Part shown: positions 18,177 to 27,731 of the stretch, piece after piece | How positions within the stretch are numbered: position 1 is the first letter of the stretch | Layout: each line of letters begins with the position of its first letter | Assembly: GCF_001293565.1 (NCBI RefSeq) | Contig: NZ_JXMU01000005.1 | Location: forward strand, 124,001-188,000 | Direction of reading: 5' to 3' | Length of the DNA stretch: 64,000 nucleotides | Origin: Ahrensia marina | Lineage (GTDB): Bacteria > Pseudomonadota > Alphaproteobacteria > Rhizobiales > Rhizobiaceae | Position numbers and translations under genes: made by a program | The notes under the pieces: generated by a model | What the model was told of the DNA's origin: nothing | Seen by the model: only the letters and a program-made list of their open reading frames with translations | Databases searched by the model: none

Positions 18177-18276
18177 GCGAAAGGCTCCGGATACTCCAGA
18201 GCCAAGCGCCGACCGGGAAACCCCAATCCATTTGGTGAAAAGATACACTTACAAATCAAAAATGTCAAGTGTTATC
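18177..18276 (+). ncRNA. Candidate structured RNA directly downstream of the DUF3800 gene
   Basis: About 100 bases starting just after the DUF3800 stop contain several consecutive helices: GGCTC (18183-18187) with GAGCC (18199-18203), extended by GGA/TCC; GGG/CCC around 18215-18223; CCAA/TTGG at 18223-18235 (alternative to the last); and a longer stem from GATACACTTACA (18242-18253) with TGTCAAGTGTTATC (18263-18276), with two bulges. GCG at 18177 could also close on CGC at 18207. From memory, comparative searches have reported conserved RNA motifs next to DUF3800 genes (DUF3800 RNA motifs in Rfam); this may be one, but I could not compare it. A complex 3' untranslated region or terminator is the fallback. 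Confidence 0.45.
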
Positions 18277-18356
18277 AATGCTTTAATTACAAAGCTAAGT
18301 GATTCAATTTACTAACTAATTTATAAACCAACGATAAATCACAATAAAAATACCAT

Positions 18357-19112
18357 TCAAACTTCCGACCCTCTGCCTTCACCGCGCAAAACACGAAGCG
18401 CTTCAGCCGGATCAATGCGGCCGTCATAAAGTGCACGTCCGGAAATCGCCCCTTCCAGCTTTTGCGCATCGGGCATAGTCATGCGCACAATATCAGCCAT
18501 GGATGCCAAGCCGCCTGATGCGATCACCGGAATTGAAACGTGATCGGCAAGGGCAATGGTTGATTCCCAATTGATGCCGGTCAGCACACCATCGCGGTCA
18601 ATATCTGTATAGATAATGGCTGCAACGCCTGCACCTTCGAAGCGTTCGGCCATTTCCATTATGCCAAGTTCGTATGCTTCGGCCCAGCCTTCAACGGCGA
18701 CCTTGCCGCCCTTGGCATCAATACCAACGGCAATTTTACCGGGAAACTTTTTGCAGGCTTCGACCACCAGATCAGGATCACGAACCGCGACGGTTCCCAA
18801 AATAACCCGCGACAGGCCTTTGGATAGCCAGCTCTCAATATGATCAAGATTGCGAATACCGCCGCCAAGCTGAACCGGATTTTTTGTTGCCTTTAAAATT
18901 TCTTCAACGGCCGCGCCATTAACGCTCTGGCCTTCAAAGGCACCATTGAGATCAACAACATGCAGCCATTCAAAACCCGCATTTTCAAATTCGGCAGCCT
19001 GCGCCGCCGGACTGTCATTATAGATCGTTGCCTGATCCATATCGCCAAGCTTGAGTCGGACGCATTGTCCGTCTTTTAAATCGATCGCCGGGAAAAGAAT
19101 TTTACGGGCCAT
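18357..19112 (-). CDS. hisA: HisA (ProFAR isomerase)
   Basis: Phosphoribosylformimino-5-aminoimidazole carboxamide ribotide isomerase, the fourth step of histidine synthesis. The 251-residue barrel has catalytic Asp in [14 protein letters not shown] near the N-terminus and in [12 protein letters not shown] in the middle; GGGIRN and IASGGLAS bind the two phosphates. It follows hisH by three bases. Its 3' side is where the foreign DUF3800 segment begins. Confidence 0.97.
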   Translation of the reverse strand: MARKILFPAIDLKDGQCVRLKLGDMDQATIYNDSPAAQAAEFENAGFEWLHVVDLNGAFEGQSVNGAAVEEILKATKNPVQLGGGIRNLDHIESWLSKGLSRVILGTVAVRDPDLVVEACKKFPGKIAVGIDAKGGKVAVEGWAEAYELGIMEMAERFEGAGVAAIIYTDIDRDGVLTGINWESTIALADHVSIPVIASGGLASMADIVRMTMPDAQKLEGAISGRALYDGRIDPAEALRVLRGEGRGSEV

Positions 19113-19115
19113 ATA

Positions 19116-19769
19116 TCAAGGCTTCCATTTTAAAAAATTAGCGATCAAAGCCAGCCCCAAAAGCTGGCTTTTTTCAGGGTGAAACTGAGTACCGAACATA
19201 TTGTCGCGCACAACGGCGGCTGTTATCGGACCGCCATAGTCAGCCGTTGCAACGACATCTTCCTTATTATCAGCCGCTAAATGGTATGAGTGCACAAAAT
19301 AAGCATGAAGACCATCGGCGCCGGTATGGATACCCTCAAACAGCGGATGCTTACTTGTAAGAGTGATCGTATTCCAGCCGATTTGGGGAATGCGTAAATC
19401 GGGTTTGTCCGGTGTCATTTCTTTGACATCGCCTTTGATCCAATCAAAACCCGATGTTGTTGTTTTCTCCAAGCCCCGTGTGGCCATTAACTGCATACCC
19501 ACGCAGATGCCGAAGAATGGACGCGCTTTGTGGATGACGGCTGTGTCTATCGCATCGCGCATACCGGGCACAGCGGCCAGGCCTGCCGCACAGTCGGCAT
19601 AAGCACCAACGCCCGGCAGAACAATCCGGTCAGCCGTGGCAACGATATCGGCATCATTGGTCAAAATGATATCGGCGTCGATTTGCGCTTCGCGCGCTGC
19701 GCGCTCAAAACTTTTGGTCGCAGAGCGTAAATTGCCCGACCCGTAATCAATGATCGCAACCTGCATCAT
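19116..19769 (-). CDS. hisH: Imidazole glycerol phosphate synthase, glutaminase subunit HisH
   Basis: Class I glutamine amidotransferase that feeds ammonia to HisF. The nucleophile is Cys89 in [11 protein letters not shown]; the His-Glu pair of the triad lies in [10 protein letters not shown] near the C-terminus; [11 protein letters not shown] is the family N-terminus. It is 217 residues, normal. It overlaps the upstream DUF2628 gene by four bases and is followed at once by hisA. Its partner hisF now sits about 1.7 kb away, beyond the DUF3800 insertion. Confidence 0.97.
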   Translation of the reverse strand: MMQVAIIDYGSGNLRSATKSFERAAREAQIDADIILTNDADIVATADRIVLPGVGAYADCAAGLAAVPGMRDAIDTAVIHKARPFFGICVGMQLMATRGLEKTTTSGFDWIKGDVKEMTPDKPDLRIPQIGWNTITLTSKHPLFEGIHTGADGLHAYFVHSYHLAADNKEDVVATADYGGPITAAVVRDNMFGTQFHPEKSQLLGLALIANFLKWKP

Positions 19770-20233
19770 TTTTTCCCGCTAAATCCAAATATCAGATCAT
19801 TCGCGTCTTGCGCGTTTTTCGGTGCTTCATATGGGCGTGTGCTTTTATAGACAAGTGGCGTTTCATCTTTTGGAGACTGCCGCAATGCAAATTTCAGCTC
19901 GGCTTCTTCCCGGCTCTCTGCATCTATGACACCCACCTGCCGATACCCTTTGCGTATAAGAGCGCCAATGCGCCAGCCCGTTCCTTCCAAGGCGACAAAG
20001 AGACCAGCAAGAATGTTAAGCGGTACCAAAGTAAATGAATGTTCGCCCGCAATTAAGGCGAGTGCCGTCAACACACATATGAATATGATGGCCGCAAACC
20101 AAAGCCGGTGCCAAAGCAACCAGAAAAACGGAAAGGCAAGTGCGAGAATGGAAAAATGATCGTGCACAAACTCTGTACGTTCCGAAAAACGTACAGGCGC
20201 ACCATCATTATGCAGAACAACGAAACTCGTCAT
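19766..20233 (-). CDS. DUF2628 membrane protein of the his cluster
   Basis: A 155-residue protein with three to four hydrophobic segments between about residues 28 and 90, no signal peptide and a charged C-terminal tail. It matches DUF2628, a small membrane-protein family regularly found between hisB and hisH in Rhizobiales; no function is known. It overlaps hisH by four bases and lies 17 bases after hisB, so it is surely co-expressed with them. Confidence 0.82.
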   Translation of the reverse strand: MTSFVVLHNDGAPVRFSERTEFVHDHFSILALAFPFFWLLWHRLWFAAIIFICVLTALALIAGEHSFTLVPLNILAGLFVALEGTGWRIGALIRKGYRQVGVIDAESREEAELKFALRQSPKDETPLVYKSTRPYEAPKNAQDANDLIFGFSGKK

Positions 20234-20250
20234 TTCATGTCCATTTCAAC

Positions 20251-20850
20251 TTAGCCGTTTAACGTGCCTTTTGTAGACGGTATGGCATCAGCCTGACGCG
20301 GATCAATTTCCAAGGCTGTACGCAATACACGCGCCACCGCTTTGAAACATGTTTCGGCGATGTGGTGACTGTTTGCCGCATAATGGTTTCTTATATGCAG
20401 CGTAATACCGGCATGTTGTGAAAAGGCCTGAAAAAATTCACGCACCAATTCGGTATCGAATGTGCCGATTTTTGATGCGGTAAATTCAACGTTCCAGACA
20501 AGAAAAGGCCGGCCGGATACATCAATTGCCGCAGAAGTCAGCGCTTCATCCATCGCCAGATCCAAGGAAGCATAACGGGTAACACCGCGGCGGTCGCCAA
20601 GCGCTTTGTTGACCGCCTGACCCAGAGCAATACCGCAATCTTCAACAGTGTGGTGATCATCGATATGCAGATCGCCTTTGGCGCTCACATTCATATCAAC
20701 CAGTGAATGTCGCGATAGTTGCTCAAGCATATGATCAAAGAAACCAACGCCGGTTTCAATCGTGTTTTTTCCCGTACCGTCAAGATCGACAGAAACAGAA
20801 ATATCAGTTTCATTTGTCTTGCGGCTGATTTTTGCTATGCGCGCACTCAT
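20251..20850 (-). CDS. hisB: Imidazoleglycerol-phosphate dehydratase
   Basis: Mn-dependent enzyme that dehydrates imidazole glycerol phosphate to imidazole acetol phosphate. The 199-residue monofunctional form shows [16 protein letters not shown], then [18 protein letters not shown], and later [18 protein letters not shown], which supply the metal-binding His residues. It is the first gene of the hisB-DUF2628-hisH-hisA unit and is divergent from hslV across 128 bases that must carry both promoters. Confidence 0.97.
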   Translation of the reverse strand: MSARIAKISRKTNETDISVSVDLDGTGKNTIETGVGFFDHMLEQLSRHSLVDMNVSAKGDLHIDDHHTVEDCGIALGQAVNKALGDRRGVTRYASLDLAMDEALTSAAIDVSGRPFLVWNVEFTASKIGTFDTELVREFFQAFSQHAGITLHIRNHYAANSHHIAETCFKAVARVLRTALEIDPRQADAIPSTKGTLNG

Positions 20851-20978
20851 ATTGGCAGTCCTAATCTGTTACAAAACGCTCTTACCAAGGCTTTACAGCA
20901 AATACCAGCGCTCTGATTTGCAATCATTTTTACAGTCATTACATATCGGCTAACACAATTTCGATTGAGGAATAGATA

Positions 20979-21509
20979 ATGACAACAATCGTCGCAGTAC
21001 GAAAAGAAGGCAAAGTCGTCGTCGCCGGTGACGGACAAGTCAGTTTGGGTCAAACCGTAATGAAGGGAAACGCCCGCAAGGTAAGGCGTATCGGTAAAGA
21101 CGGCAATGTCATCGCCGGATTTGCAGGCGCTACCGCCGATGCCTTTACATTGCTTGACCGGTTAGAGCGCAAGCTCGAACAATATCCCGACCAGCTTATG
21201 CGCGCTGCCGTCGAGCTTGCCAAGGACTGGCGGACAGACAAATATCTGCGCAATCTTGAGGCGATGATGATTGTCGCTGACAAGTCTGCCACATTATGTG
21301 TCACCGGAAACGGCGATGTGCTGGAGCCGGAACATGGTGTGATGGCCATCGGTTCAGGGGGCAATTATGCTTTGGCCGCAGCCCGGGCACTGCATGATAC
21401 CGATCACGATGCTGAAGAAGTTGCGAAACGGGCAATGAAAATTGCGGCGGAAATTTGCGTCTACACCAATGATGGTCTGGTGCTGGAAAGTCTGGATGCA
21501 GAAACCTGA
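20979..21509 (+). CDS. hslV: ATP-dependent protease proteolytic subunit HslV
   Basis: Peptidase subunit of the HslUV (ClpQY) two-component protease. Met1 is followed by Thr-Thr-Ile-Val-Ala-Val-Arg-Lys; Thr2 is the N-terminal nucleophile after processing. [13 protein letters not shown] and [12 protein letters not shown] are family segments, and 176 residues is normal. GAGG lies eight bases before the ATG. Two genes separate it from its ATPase partner hslU. The last 14 bases overlap the original start of the GNAT reading frame. Confidence 0.97.
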   Translation: MTTIVAVRKEGKVVVAGDGQVSLGQTVMKGNARKVRRIGKDGNVIAGFAGATADAFTLLDRLERKLEQYPDQLMRAAVELAKDWRTDKYLRNLEAMMIVADKSATLCVTGNGDVLEPEHGVMAIGSGGNYALAAARALHDTDHDAEEVAKRAMKIAAEICVYTNDGLVLESLDAET

Positions 21510-21567
21510 TCCCGACATCAATTTCCGGCCCGTCACGCATCATGATTTGACGATGCTGCGCGGGTGA
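21496..21567 (+). pseudogene. Original N-terminal segment of the GNAT gene, ended by an in-frame TGA
   Basis: From ATG 21496 the frame reads [22 protein letters not shown], the typical first beta strand and helix of an AAC(6')-like acetyltransferase, then TGA at 21565-21567, then continues in the same frame as MAQPHWQEWWGE. In relatives this place normally holds Trp (LxxW-x-x-PHxxEWWG), so one G-to-A change of TGG explains the stop. Confidence 0.75.
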
Positions 21568-22020
21568 ATGGCGCAGCCGCATTGGCAGGAATGGTGGGGC
21601 GAGATGGAAGAAGAAATCGGCTTTATAAAGGAAATGATTGACGGCACCGATACGACACGTCCGTTTATCTTCCAGCTTGATGGAAAAGACAGCGGATATA
21701 TTCAGTATTGGATCATTGGCGACAATCTGGTTGAGCCTTGGCTTTCACAAACACCATGGATAAAACTTGTCCCACCGCAGAGTATCGGTGTTGATATGGG
21801 TATTGCCGATTTACCGAACTTATCAAAAGGGATAGGCACGAAGGTGCTCATAGCTTTTATCGCTGAACTGCGTGACAACGGGTTTAACGAGATTCTTATT
21901 GACCCGTCATTGGACAATAAACGTGCTATTCGCGCCTATGAAAAAGCCGGATTTCGACCCATAAACTCGCTATTGGGTAAAACCGGTGAAACCTATCTCA
22001 TGCGTCATGAAAGACAATAA
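21568..22020 (+). CDS. GNAT-family N-acetyltransferase (AAC(6')-like), body of an interrupted gene
   Basis: A 150-residue open frame covering most of a GNAT acetyltransferase: HWQEWWGE at the start, IQYWIIGD, IGVDMGIADLPNLSKGIGTKVL (acetyl-CoA-binding region; the usual R/QGxGxG appears as SKGIGT) and IDPSLDNKRAIRAYEKAGF. The first 23 codons of the family domain lie upstream, cut off by an in-frame TGA immediately before this ATG. The product could arise by reinitiation at TGAATG, but it would lack the first beta strand. The next gene starts directly after the stop (TAAATG), so this cistron sits in a tight hslV-GNAT-membrane protein-hslU run. The substrate is unknown. Confidence 0.75.
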   Translation: MAQPHWQEWWGEMEEEIGFIKEMIDGTDTTRPFIFQLDGKDSGYIQYWIIGDNLVEPWLSQTPWIKLVPPQSIGVDMGIADLPNLSKGIGTKVLIAFIAELRDNGFNEILIDPSLDNKRAIRAYEKAGFRPINSLLGKTGETYLMRHERQ

Positions 22021-23193
22021 ATGCTGACACAAACCCATCTTGATACGGCGGTGAAGCGCGGCATTATTAACACGGCGCAACAAGCTGATCTTATCTCTTT
22101 GGCGCTTGAAAGCGAAGACGATCCCTCGAACGAGGGGACAGGAGAGACGCCGGTTGCCGGTGCCGACGAAGATCTGCGGCTTGTTGGCGGCGGGAATGAT
22201 TTATTCGTTACCGTTGGTATCTTGATGCTGTTTTCCGGCGTCGGCTTCGTCTTGCAAACATGGCTTGGCAACAATCAGATGATCCGCGCCGCGCTGATGG
22301 CCGTTTTGCTGTGGCTGGTTGCCGAATTCGTCACTCGCCAATTCCGGATGAAGCTATCATCGACCGTGCTTGGCCTCGGGTTTTTGGGCTATACATCGGC
22401 AATAATAGGACTTTATATCTGGGATGTGCTTGATCTGGCAAAGCTTGCTGATAATCCGCAACTGGCTTTTGGATTGCGGCCCACGATCGGCTCTTATGGC
22501 AGCGCATTCTTTGGCGGCATTGCAGTAATCTCTGTTCTTTATTTCTGGCGTTTTCGGGTTCCGATCATGTCGGCTGCGATTGCGATCAGCCTTACCGGCC
22601 TCGCATTTCTTTGGACTTTTCTATACTTTTACGACGGTGTCACAGACGGCCGTGTCCAACTGCCGACCATTGAACAGATACCTTTGATTTTAGAACGGGC
22701 ACTGATGATGCCGCTCATCTGCGGCATTATCGTGTTTTGCACTGCGGTTTATTTTGACTTGCGAGACCGCGAACGTTCAACGGTTTGGTCGGATTGCGCG
22801 TTCTGGCTGCATGTAATTTCCGCGCCTTTGCTTGTGCATCCGCTGTTTATTCTGGCCACCGGTCAGGATGTTGTGCTGGGTAAAATCGAGCCCGGTATGA
22901 CAGCATCAATCATGTTGGGCCTTTTGATCAGTGTGTTTGTCTATGTGGCCTTGGCCATTGACCGGCGCTCACTGCTTATTCCAACGCTGGCCTATTTTGG
23001 CTCGCTTGGTGTTTATTACATGATAGAAACAACGGCGAACTCAACAGGCCTGCCGCCCTTGGCGCTAATATTGCTGGTGATCGGTTTGCTTGTCATCATG
23101 TTCGGTGCGGGCTGGCAACGTATCCGCGCCTTGATTGTAAGGCCAACGCTCCCCACATCGTTGATCAATAAACTACCACCAATCAGAGTGTAA
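22021..23193 (+). CDS. Polytopic membrane protein between hslV and hslU, function unknown
   Basis: 390 residues: a soluble N-terminus of about 58 residues, then roughly ten predicted transmembrane segments to near residue 368 and a short basic tail. The N-terminal [20 protein letters not shown] resembles the leading helix of DUF2157-type proteins, but I cannot assign the family firmly. No transporter signature or catalytic motif is visible. Its ATG touches the GNAT stop codon and hslU begins five bases after its end, so it is co-transcribed with the protease genes. Confidence 0.7.
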   Translation: MLTQTHLDTAVKRGIINTAQQADLISLALESEDDPSNEGTGETPVAGADEDLRLVGGGNDLFVTVGILMLFSGVGFVLQTWLGNNQMIRAALMAVLLWLVAEFVTRQFRMKLSSTVLGLGFLGYTSAIIGLYIWDVLDLAKLADNPQLAFGLRPTIGSYGSAFFGGIAVISVLYFWRFRVPIMSAAIAISLTGLAFLWTFLYFYDGVTDGRVQLPTIEQIPLILERALMMPLICGIIVFCTAVYFDLRDRERSTVWSDCAFWLHVISAPLLVHPLFILATGQDVVLGKIEPGMTASIMLGLLISVFVYVALAIDRRSLLIPTLAYFGSLGVYYMIETTANSTGLPPLALILLVIGLLVIMFGAGWQRIRALIVRPTLPTSLINKLPPIRV

Positions 23194-23198
23194 ATTTT

Positions 23199-24503
23199 AT
23201 GAGTGTATATTCTCCACGCGAAACGGTTTCAGAACTTGATCGCCACATTATCGGCCAAAAAGATGCCAAACGCGCGGTCGCAATTGCCTTGCGTAACCGT
23301 TGGCGCCGTCTGCAACTGGATGGTGATCTGCGCGAAGAGGTTATGCCTAAAAACATTCTTATGATCGGACCGACCGGTGTGGGTAAAACAGAAATCTCAC
23401 GCCGTTTGGCCAAGCTTGTCGGTGCGCCATTTGTCAAAATTGAAGCCACCAAATTTACCGAGGTCGGTTATGTGGGCCGTGATGTAGAACAAATCATCCG
23501 TGATCTTGTCGAAATCGGTATCGGATTGGTGCGCGAGAAAAAACGCGCCGAAGTTAACGCCAAAGCGCACTTGAATGCTGAAGAGCGCGTGCTTGATGCG
23601 CTTGTCGGCTCGACTTCAAGCCCGGCTACGCGCGACAGCTTCCGCAAAAAACTGCGCGAAGGCTCGCTTGATGACAAAGAAATCGAAGTGGAAGTCGCGG
23701 ATACAGCCACGCCCGGCGGCTTTGAAATTCCGGGTATGCCGGGCGCCAATATCGGAATGATCAATATTGGCGACCTGATGGGAAAAGCCTTTGGCGGGCG
23801 CACAAAGAAGATAAAAACGACTGTGCGCGACAGCTACAAGCACCTCGTCAATGATGAGTCGGATAAACTGCTTGATGAAGAAAAGCTCGTTGAAGAGGCA
23901 ATCAAGTCCGTCGAAAATGACGGTATCGTATTTCTCGATGAAATCGACAAAATTGCTGCCGGTAATGAACGGTCCGGTGCCGGAGTAAGCCGCGAAGGTG
24001 TCCAGCGCGATTTACTGCCATTGGTTGAAGGCACGACTGTTGCAACAAAGCATGGTCCGGTGAAAACAGACCATATACTGTTTATTGCATCGGGTGCTTT
24101 CCACGTTGCCAAACCTTCTGACCTGTTACCCGAATTACAGGGACGGCTGCCTATACGCGTTGAATTGCGTGCGCTGACAAAAGAGGATTTCAAGCGCATT
24201 CTTACCGAAACCGATGCGAGCCTGATCAAGCAATATATCGCATTGATGGCGACAGAAGACGTAACGTTAGAGTTTACCGATGATGCTATCGATGCTCTTG
24301 CCGATATTGCTGTTGATTTGAACTCCACGGTTGAGAACATTGGCGCACGACGTCTGCAAACGGTGATGGAACGTGTGCTGGATGAAATTTCCTATGAAGC
24401 ACCTGACAAGTCCGGATCCAGCTTTACGATCGACGCTGACTATGTGCGCCAAAGCGTTGGTGAGCTTGCCAGAGACGCCGATTTATCACGGTTCATTCTG
24501 TGA
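23199..24503 (+). CDS. hslU: ATP-dependent protease ATPase subunit HslU
   Basis: AAA+ unfoldase that feeds substrates into HslV. The 434-residue protein has Walker [10 protein letters not shown] near residue 57, the intermediate domain from about 110 to 225, Walker B VFLDEIDK near 245, the arginine-finger region [15 protein letters not shown], and the C-terminal tail DLSRFIL that docks into HslV. A clear intrinsic terminator follows. Confidence 0.98.
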   Translation: MSVYSPRETVSELDRHIIGQKDAKRAVAIALRNRWRRLQLDGDLREEVMPKNILMIGPTGVGKTEISRRLAKLVGAPFVKIEATKFTEVGYVGRDVEQIIRDLVEIGIGLVREKKRAEVNAKAHLNAEERVLDALVGSTSSPATRDSFRKKLREGSLDDKEIEVEVADTATPGGFEIPGMPGANIGMINIGDLMGKAFGGRTKKIKTTVRDSYKHLVNDESDKLLDEEKLVEEAIKSVENDGIVFLDEIDKIAAGNERSGAGVSREGVQRDLLPLVEGTTVATKHGPVKTDHILFIASGAFHVAKPSDLLPELQGRLPIRVELRALTKEDFKRILTETDASLIKQYIALMATEDVTLEFTDDAIDALADIAVDLNSTVENIGARRLQTVMERVLDEISYEAPDKSGSSFTIDADYVRQSVGELARDADLSRFIL

Positions 24504-24535
24504 CCAATATCACACGCTGATGCTTAAAGGGAAAA

Positions 24536-24563
24536 GGGCACTCGACATCGAAGTGCCCTTTTT
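24536..24563 (+). terminator. Intrinsic terminator after hslU
   Basis: GGGCACT (24536-24542) and AGTGCCC (24552-24558) form a seven-pair stem around a nine-base loop, followed by TTTTT. It closes the hslV-hslU run and separates it from the DUF1402 gene. Confidence 0.88.
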
Positions 24564-24600
24564 CTATTTAACTGGTGGAAAATTAACCCAAGGTATCATG

Positions 24601-25581
24601 ATGAGACTTCATATGAATAGATTCTCAAATGTGACCGTCAGCGCTCTTTGCGCTGTATCGTTATTTTTTCCCTCCTCTGCTTTGGCGTTGACGACTGTAC
24701 CGAGCGGAAATGTGAACGTAGAACAGCCGGCTATTCCCGGATCATCTAAAAACCGGACAAAGGCATTAAACAAAACCTTTGACGGCAAGTATCAAAAAGT
24801 TCTTCGTCTTCTTAAAAATGACCGCGGATTAATTTCCGATATTAAATCAGTTTCGAGCAAATTCGCCATTGATCCCATTCATATGATCGGCGCGATCGTC
24901 GGCGAACATACATATAATGTCGATGCGATGGACCGCGCTCAAAGTTACTATATCAAAGCGATTTCATATCTGAAATCCGATATAAAATTTGAGTATAATG
25001 GCGAGAGCGTTACCGACTTTGTCAAGCGGCCACAATTTGACCGGTGCAATAATATGAAGGGCAGTCTCGAGCTGTGGACTTGCCGCGAAAATGTCTGGAA
25101 TTCCAGTTTCAGCGGTAAAACCGTTGACGGCGAGAAATTTCCGCGCAACCGGTTCAGCGCTGTGTTTTTTCAACCATTTTATGCCGGACAAACCTTTGGT
25201 ATCGGCCAGCTTAATCCACTGACCGCACTCATGATGACAGACACTGTGTCGAAAGTGACCGGCGCGCGCAAAATTGACGCTTCCAAGGGCAAAGATGTCT
25301 ATGAGACGATCATGGACCCTAAGAAAACTCTGCCTTACATCGCGGCAACTTTGAAATCTTCCATTGACGCTTACAAGCGTTACGCGGACTTCGACATTTC
25401 AGACAATCCGGGAATTACGGCCACCTTGTATAATACGGGCAACCCAACTGCGCGGGCACAGGCGCTTGCACGGAAAAATAAAAAGCTGAAGGCCCGCGGC
25501 GAAGATCCCGATTTGCCGCAGGAAAATTACTATGGCTGGCTGATCAATGACCGTGTGGAAGAGCTACGCACTCTTCTATAA
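24601..25581 (+). CDS. Exported DUF1402 protein
   Basis: 326 residues with a signal peptide (MNRFSN then a hydrophobic run ending SSALA). The body contains IDPIHMIGAIVGEHTYNVDAMDR and FGIGQLNPLTALMMTD, which look like a divergent lysozyme/transglycosylase fold: a Glu in GEH and a GIGQLNP segment as in SLT-type enzymes. The family is DUF1402, known mainly from Rhizobiales; peptidoglycan cleavage is inference. The frame stays open upstream through the hslU end, but the terminator at 24536 and an AAGG site seven bases before ATG 24601 set the start there. Convergent with the next gene. Confidence 0.8.
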   Translation: MRLHMNRFSNVTVSALCAVSLFFPSSALALTTVPSGNVNVEQPAIPGSSKNRTKALNKTFDGKYQKVLRLLKNDRGLISDIKSVSSKFAIDPIHMIGAIVGEHTYNVDAMDRAQSYYIKAISYLKSDIKFEYNGESVTDFVKRPQFDRCNNMKGSLELWTCRENVWNSSFSGKTVDGEKFPRNRFSAVFFQPFYAGQTFGIGQLNPLTALMMTDTVSKVTGARKIDASKGKDVYETIMDPKKTLPYIAATLKSSIDAYKRYADFDISDNPGITATLYNTGNPTARAQALARKNKKLKARGEDPDLPQENYYGWLINDRVEELRTLL

Positions 25582-25588
25582 AAGACTG

Positions 25589-25984
25589 TCATTCTCTGGG
25601 TAGATATTTGGGTACTTTTTCGCTGTTGCGAATGGCCGCATCAAGTCTGATCCGCAAATCCTCCAATGCCTCATCGGACAACACATCTATTCCCGATGCC
25701 AGAAGATTGGCAAGTTCCGTTGCCCGCGGTGACAAATCCGCCGTATCAATTGTCACGCGCGGCGCGGAGCGCAACGCCAAAGTCTGCAATTCATCGGCAT
25801 CATCCCAGATAATGTTCAGGCATGCGATGATCTGCTGAACCAGTATCCAGCGCGGTGTGCCACGTTTTCCATGCTCCAATGCGGAAAGATAGGCTGCTGA
25901 CACATTCAGCTTTTTGGCCATTTCCTTTTGTGTCATACCGCGCTCATTGCGCAGTTCACGAACTCTTTCACCAAACGGCGTCAT
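25589..25984 (-). CDS. XRE-family helix-turn-helix regulator
   Basis: 131 residues. The N-terminal Cro/C1-type HTH covers about residues 5-60 (VRELRNERGMTQKEMAKKL then VSAAYLSALEHGKRG); the C-terminal part is helical with no known ligand domain. It is the last gene of the minus-strand run timA-mltA-smr-xre. This regulator beside Smr and MltA recurs in Rhizobiales chromosomes. The target is unknown. Confidence 0.88.
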   Translation of the reverse strand: MTPFGERVRELRNERGMTQKEMAKKLNVSAAYLSALEHGKRGTPRWILVQQIIACLNIIWDDADELQTLALRSAPRVTIDTADLSPRATELANLLASGIDVLSDEALEDLRIRLDAAIRNSEKVPKYLPRE

Positions 25985-25994
25985 AATATCATCC

Positions 25995-26612
25995 TTACCG
26001 CAAGCGTCTCAACCGGACATAAAACGCGCCATCGCCGCCATGACCGCGGCTGGCCGCCTGATATCCGTTTACGATTGAAGAAAAAGCCGGTGTGTTAAGC
26101 CAGATTGGCAACATGCGGCGCAAAACACCTTCGCTGGTGGGAGAGCCGCCTTTGCCGGTAATCACCAGAACATGTCTATGGCCGAGATTACGGGCTTGGT
26201 TTAAAAAAATCTGCAAGCGATGAACGGCCTGATCCTGTGTCATGTCGTGCAAATCAACTTGGCTATCGATGGGCAAACGCCCCTTGGCAATCTTGCGATA
26301 AACAGGCTTATCAATATGCGCTGCAATCGGCGCGGGCGAAGCTGTAATCTTTTGTTTCTTATCTGCTGACGCGGGTTTTGCGTGTGCTGATCGGGCGGCG
26401 GCCTTTGCACGGCGCAATTCGGTGTCTTTTAACGGCGCGGACCTTTTTGACGCCGGCATGAACTCGGCCATATGTTCACTAAAACTTTCAGACTCTTTTG
26501 ATCTGGGCTGCGCTGATTTCCGCATCGGGGCGACGGTGCGCGTCACGCGGTTCCAAAGAACTTTCTCGTCAGGCTTAAGTTCTCTTACCTCTGCATTTTT
26601 TTTGCGTGTCAT
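25995..26612 (-). CDS. Smr-domain protein (MutS2-type endonuclease domain)
   Basis: 205 residues: a long charged, low-complexity N-terminus (to about 110) and a C-terminal Smr domain with VDLHDMTQDQAVHRL, HVLVITGKGG and GGDGAFYVRLRR, the three classical blocks. Smr domains nick DNA or cleave RNA on collided ribosomes in other bacteria; stand-alone alphaproteobacterial forms are uncharacterised as far as I know. The start overlaps the mltA stop by four bases. Confidence 0.9.
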   Translation of the reverse strand: MTRKKNAEVRELKPDEKVLWNRVTRTVAPMRKSAQPRSKESESFSEHMAEFMPASKRSAPLKDTELRRAKAAARSAHAKPASADKKQKITASPAPIAAHIDKPVYRKIAKGRLPIDSQVDLHDMTQDQAVHRLQIFLNQARNLGHRHVLVITGKGGSPTSEGVLRRMLPIWLNTPAFSSIVNGYQAASRGHGGDGAFYVRLRRLR

Positions 26613-27706
26613 GGCAATAGAACCTCCGGTTCATCAAAGCCAATGCCACGCGGAACCAGAATTGTAAAATCGCAAGCCGAGTTAACCGCACCTGCTTTTT
26701 GCCCCGCAAAATCCCCAGTGCCGAAAAATATATCTCCGCGCGAAGGTCCAACGATGGCAGTGCCGGTCTCTTGTGCAATCATCAGATGCTCAAACGGTGA
26801 TCCGTTCACACTGTCAGCCTGTACAAAAACCGGCGTTCCAAAAGTATGAATAAGACGGTCAACAGCAAGCGAGCGCTCAGCCGTTAACGGTACTTTGGCA
26901 GCGGCAACAGGACCCATTTCTTCTTTGGCAGCAGTGGTTTCTTTAAAGAAAATATATGACCGGTTTTCTTCCATTAATGCCAGTGCTTTGTCCGGATTTT
27001 GCGAAAGCCAGACACGAATGGATTGCATGGAAATCCGGTCTTTCGGTATTTCGCCGCGCTCAACCAATAATTTGCCTATTGCCGTGAAAGGGTGACCCGA
27101 CTTGCCGTCATAAGTAATGCGCAGCGTGTTTCCATTGGTCATTTTCAAACAGGCCGCGCCCTGAACATGAATGAAGAACGCATCAACGGGGTCTTTTACC
27201 CATGCAATGGCAAGTGCATCATGGTCGATAGCACCGCGGTTGATGACTGCGCGATCATGATATTCAACGATGTTTCCTTTTTCATCACGCCGTCCGAAAC
27301 GATAATCCGCGCTTATCGTGGCAGGTCTGTTATAATCATTTAAAGCAATCAAATTATCAGGCCGGCGCAAGAGCGGCACAGAAAATTCTGAATCTTTAAA
27401 GTGTTGAGCCTGAACTTCCGGCTCATAAAAGCCTGTCACTTGGCCACGCTTTCCATCGGTTGATACAAGCCTGAAAACTGAAAAATTGTCTTCGAAAAAC
27501 AAGCGCGGGTTTTTAATTGCATCCTCTTTTTGCGACAAAGCAATCAGGGGATCTAAAGCATCGGGCGGAATACCGATTTTTCCTGTTTTATAGCTCACAT
27601 CCGCCGGCTTGAGAGATTGCCGACGAAATGCGGCCAAGGCAGCACCGTGATCATCATTCTTCCATCCCGATAGCGCGCTATACGATGTTGATTGAAGTGA
27701 CCACAT
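26609..27706 (-). CDS. mltA: Murein transglycosylase A family protein (MltA)
   Basis: About 365 residues with the MltA barrel domain (VTGFYEPEVQAQ, ADYRFGRRDEKG, WVKDPVDAFFIHVQGAA, LRITYDGKSGHPFTAIG) and the C-terminal 3D domain (VQADSVNG, then TGTAIVGPSRGDIFFGTGDFAG with the catalytic-region Asp residues). The enzyme cleaves peptidoglycan strands to 1,6-anhydro products. No signal peptide is visible at either possible start: ATG 27706 (used) or TTG 27754, which would overlap timA. The absence of a leader is shared by rhizobial MltA sequences I recall but remains odd for a periplasmic enzyme. Confidence 0.9.
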   Translation of the reverse strand: MWSLQSTSYSALSGWKNDDHGAALAAFRRQSLKPADVSYKTGKIGIPPDALDPLIALSQKEDAIKNPRLFFEDNFSVFRLVSTDGKRGQVTGFYEPEVQAQHFKDSEFSVPLLRRPDNLIALNDYNRPATISADYRFGRRDEKGNIVEYHDRAVINRGAIDHDALAIAWVKDPVDAFFIHVQGAACLKMTNGNTLRITYDGKSGHPFTAIGKLLVERGEIPKDRISMQSIRVWLSQNPDKALALMEENRSYIFFKETTAAKEEMGPVAAAKVPLTAERSLAVDRLIHTFGTPVFVQADSVNGSPFEHLMIAQETGTAIVGPSRGDIFFGTGDFAGQKAGAVNSACDFTILVPRGIGFDEPEVLLP

Positions 27707-27731
27707 TGGTTTTGCTGGGATTTTGCTGGAC

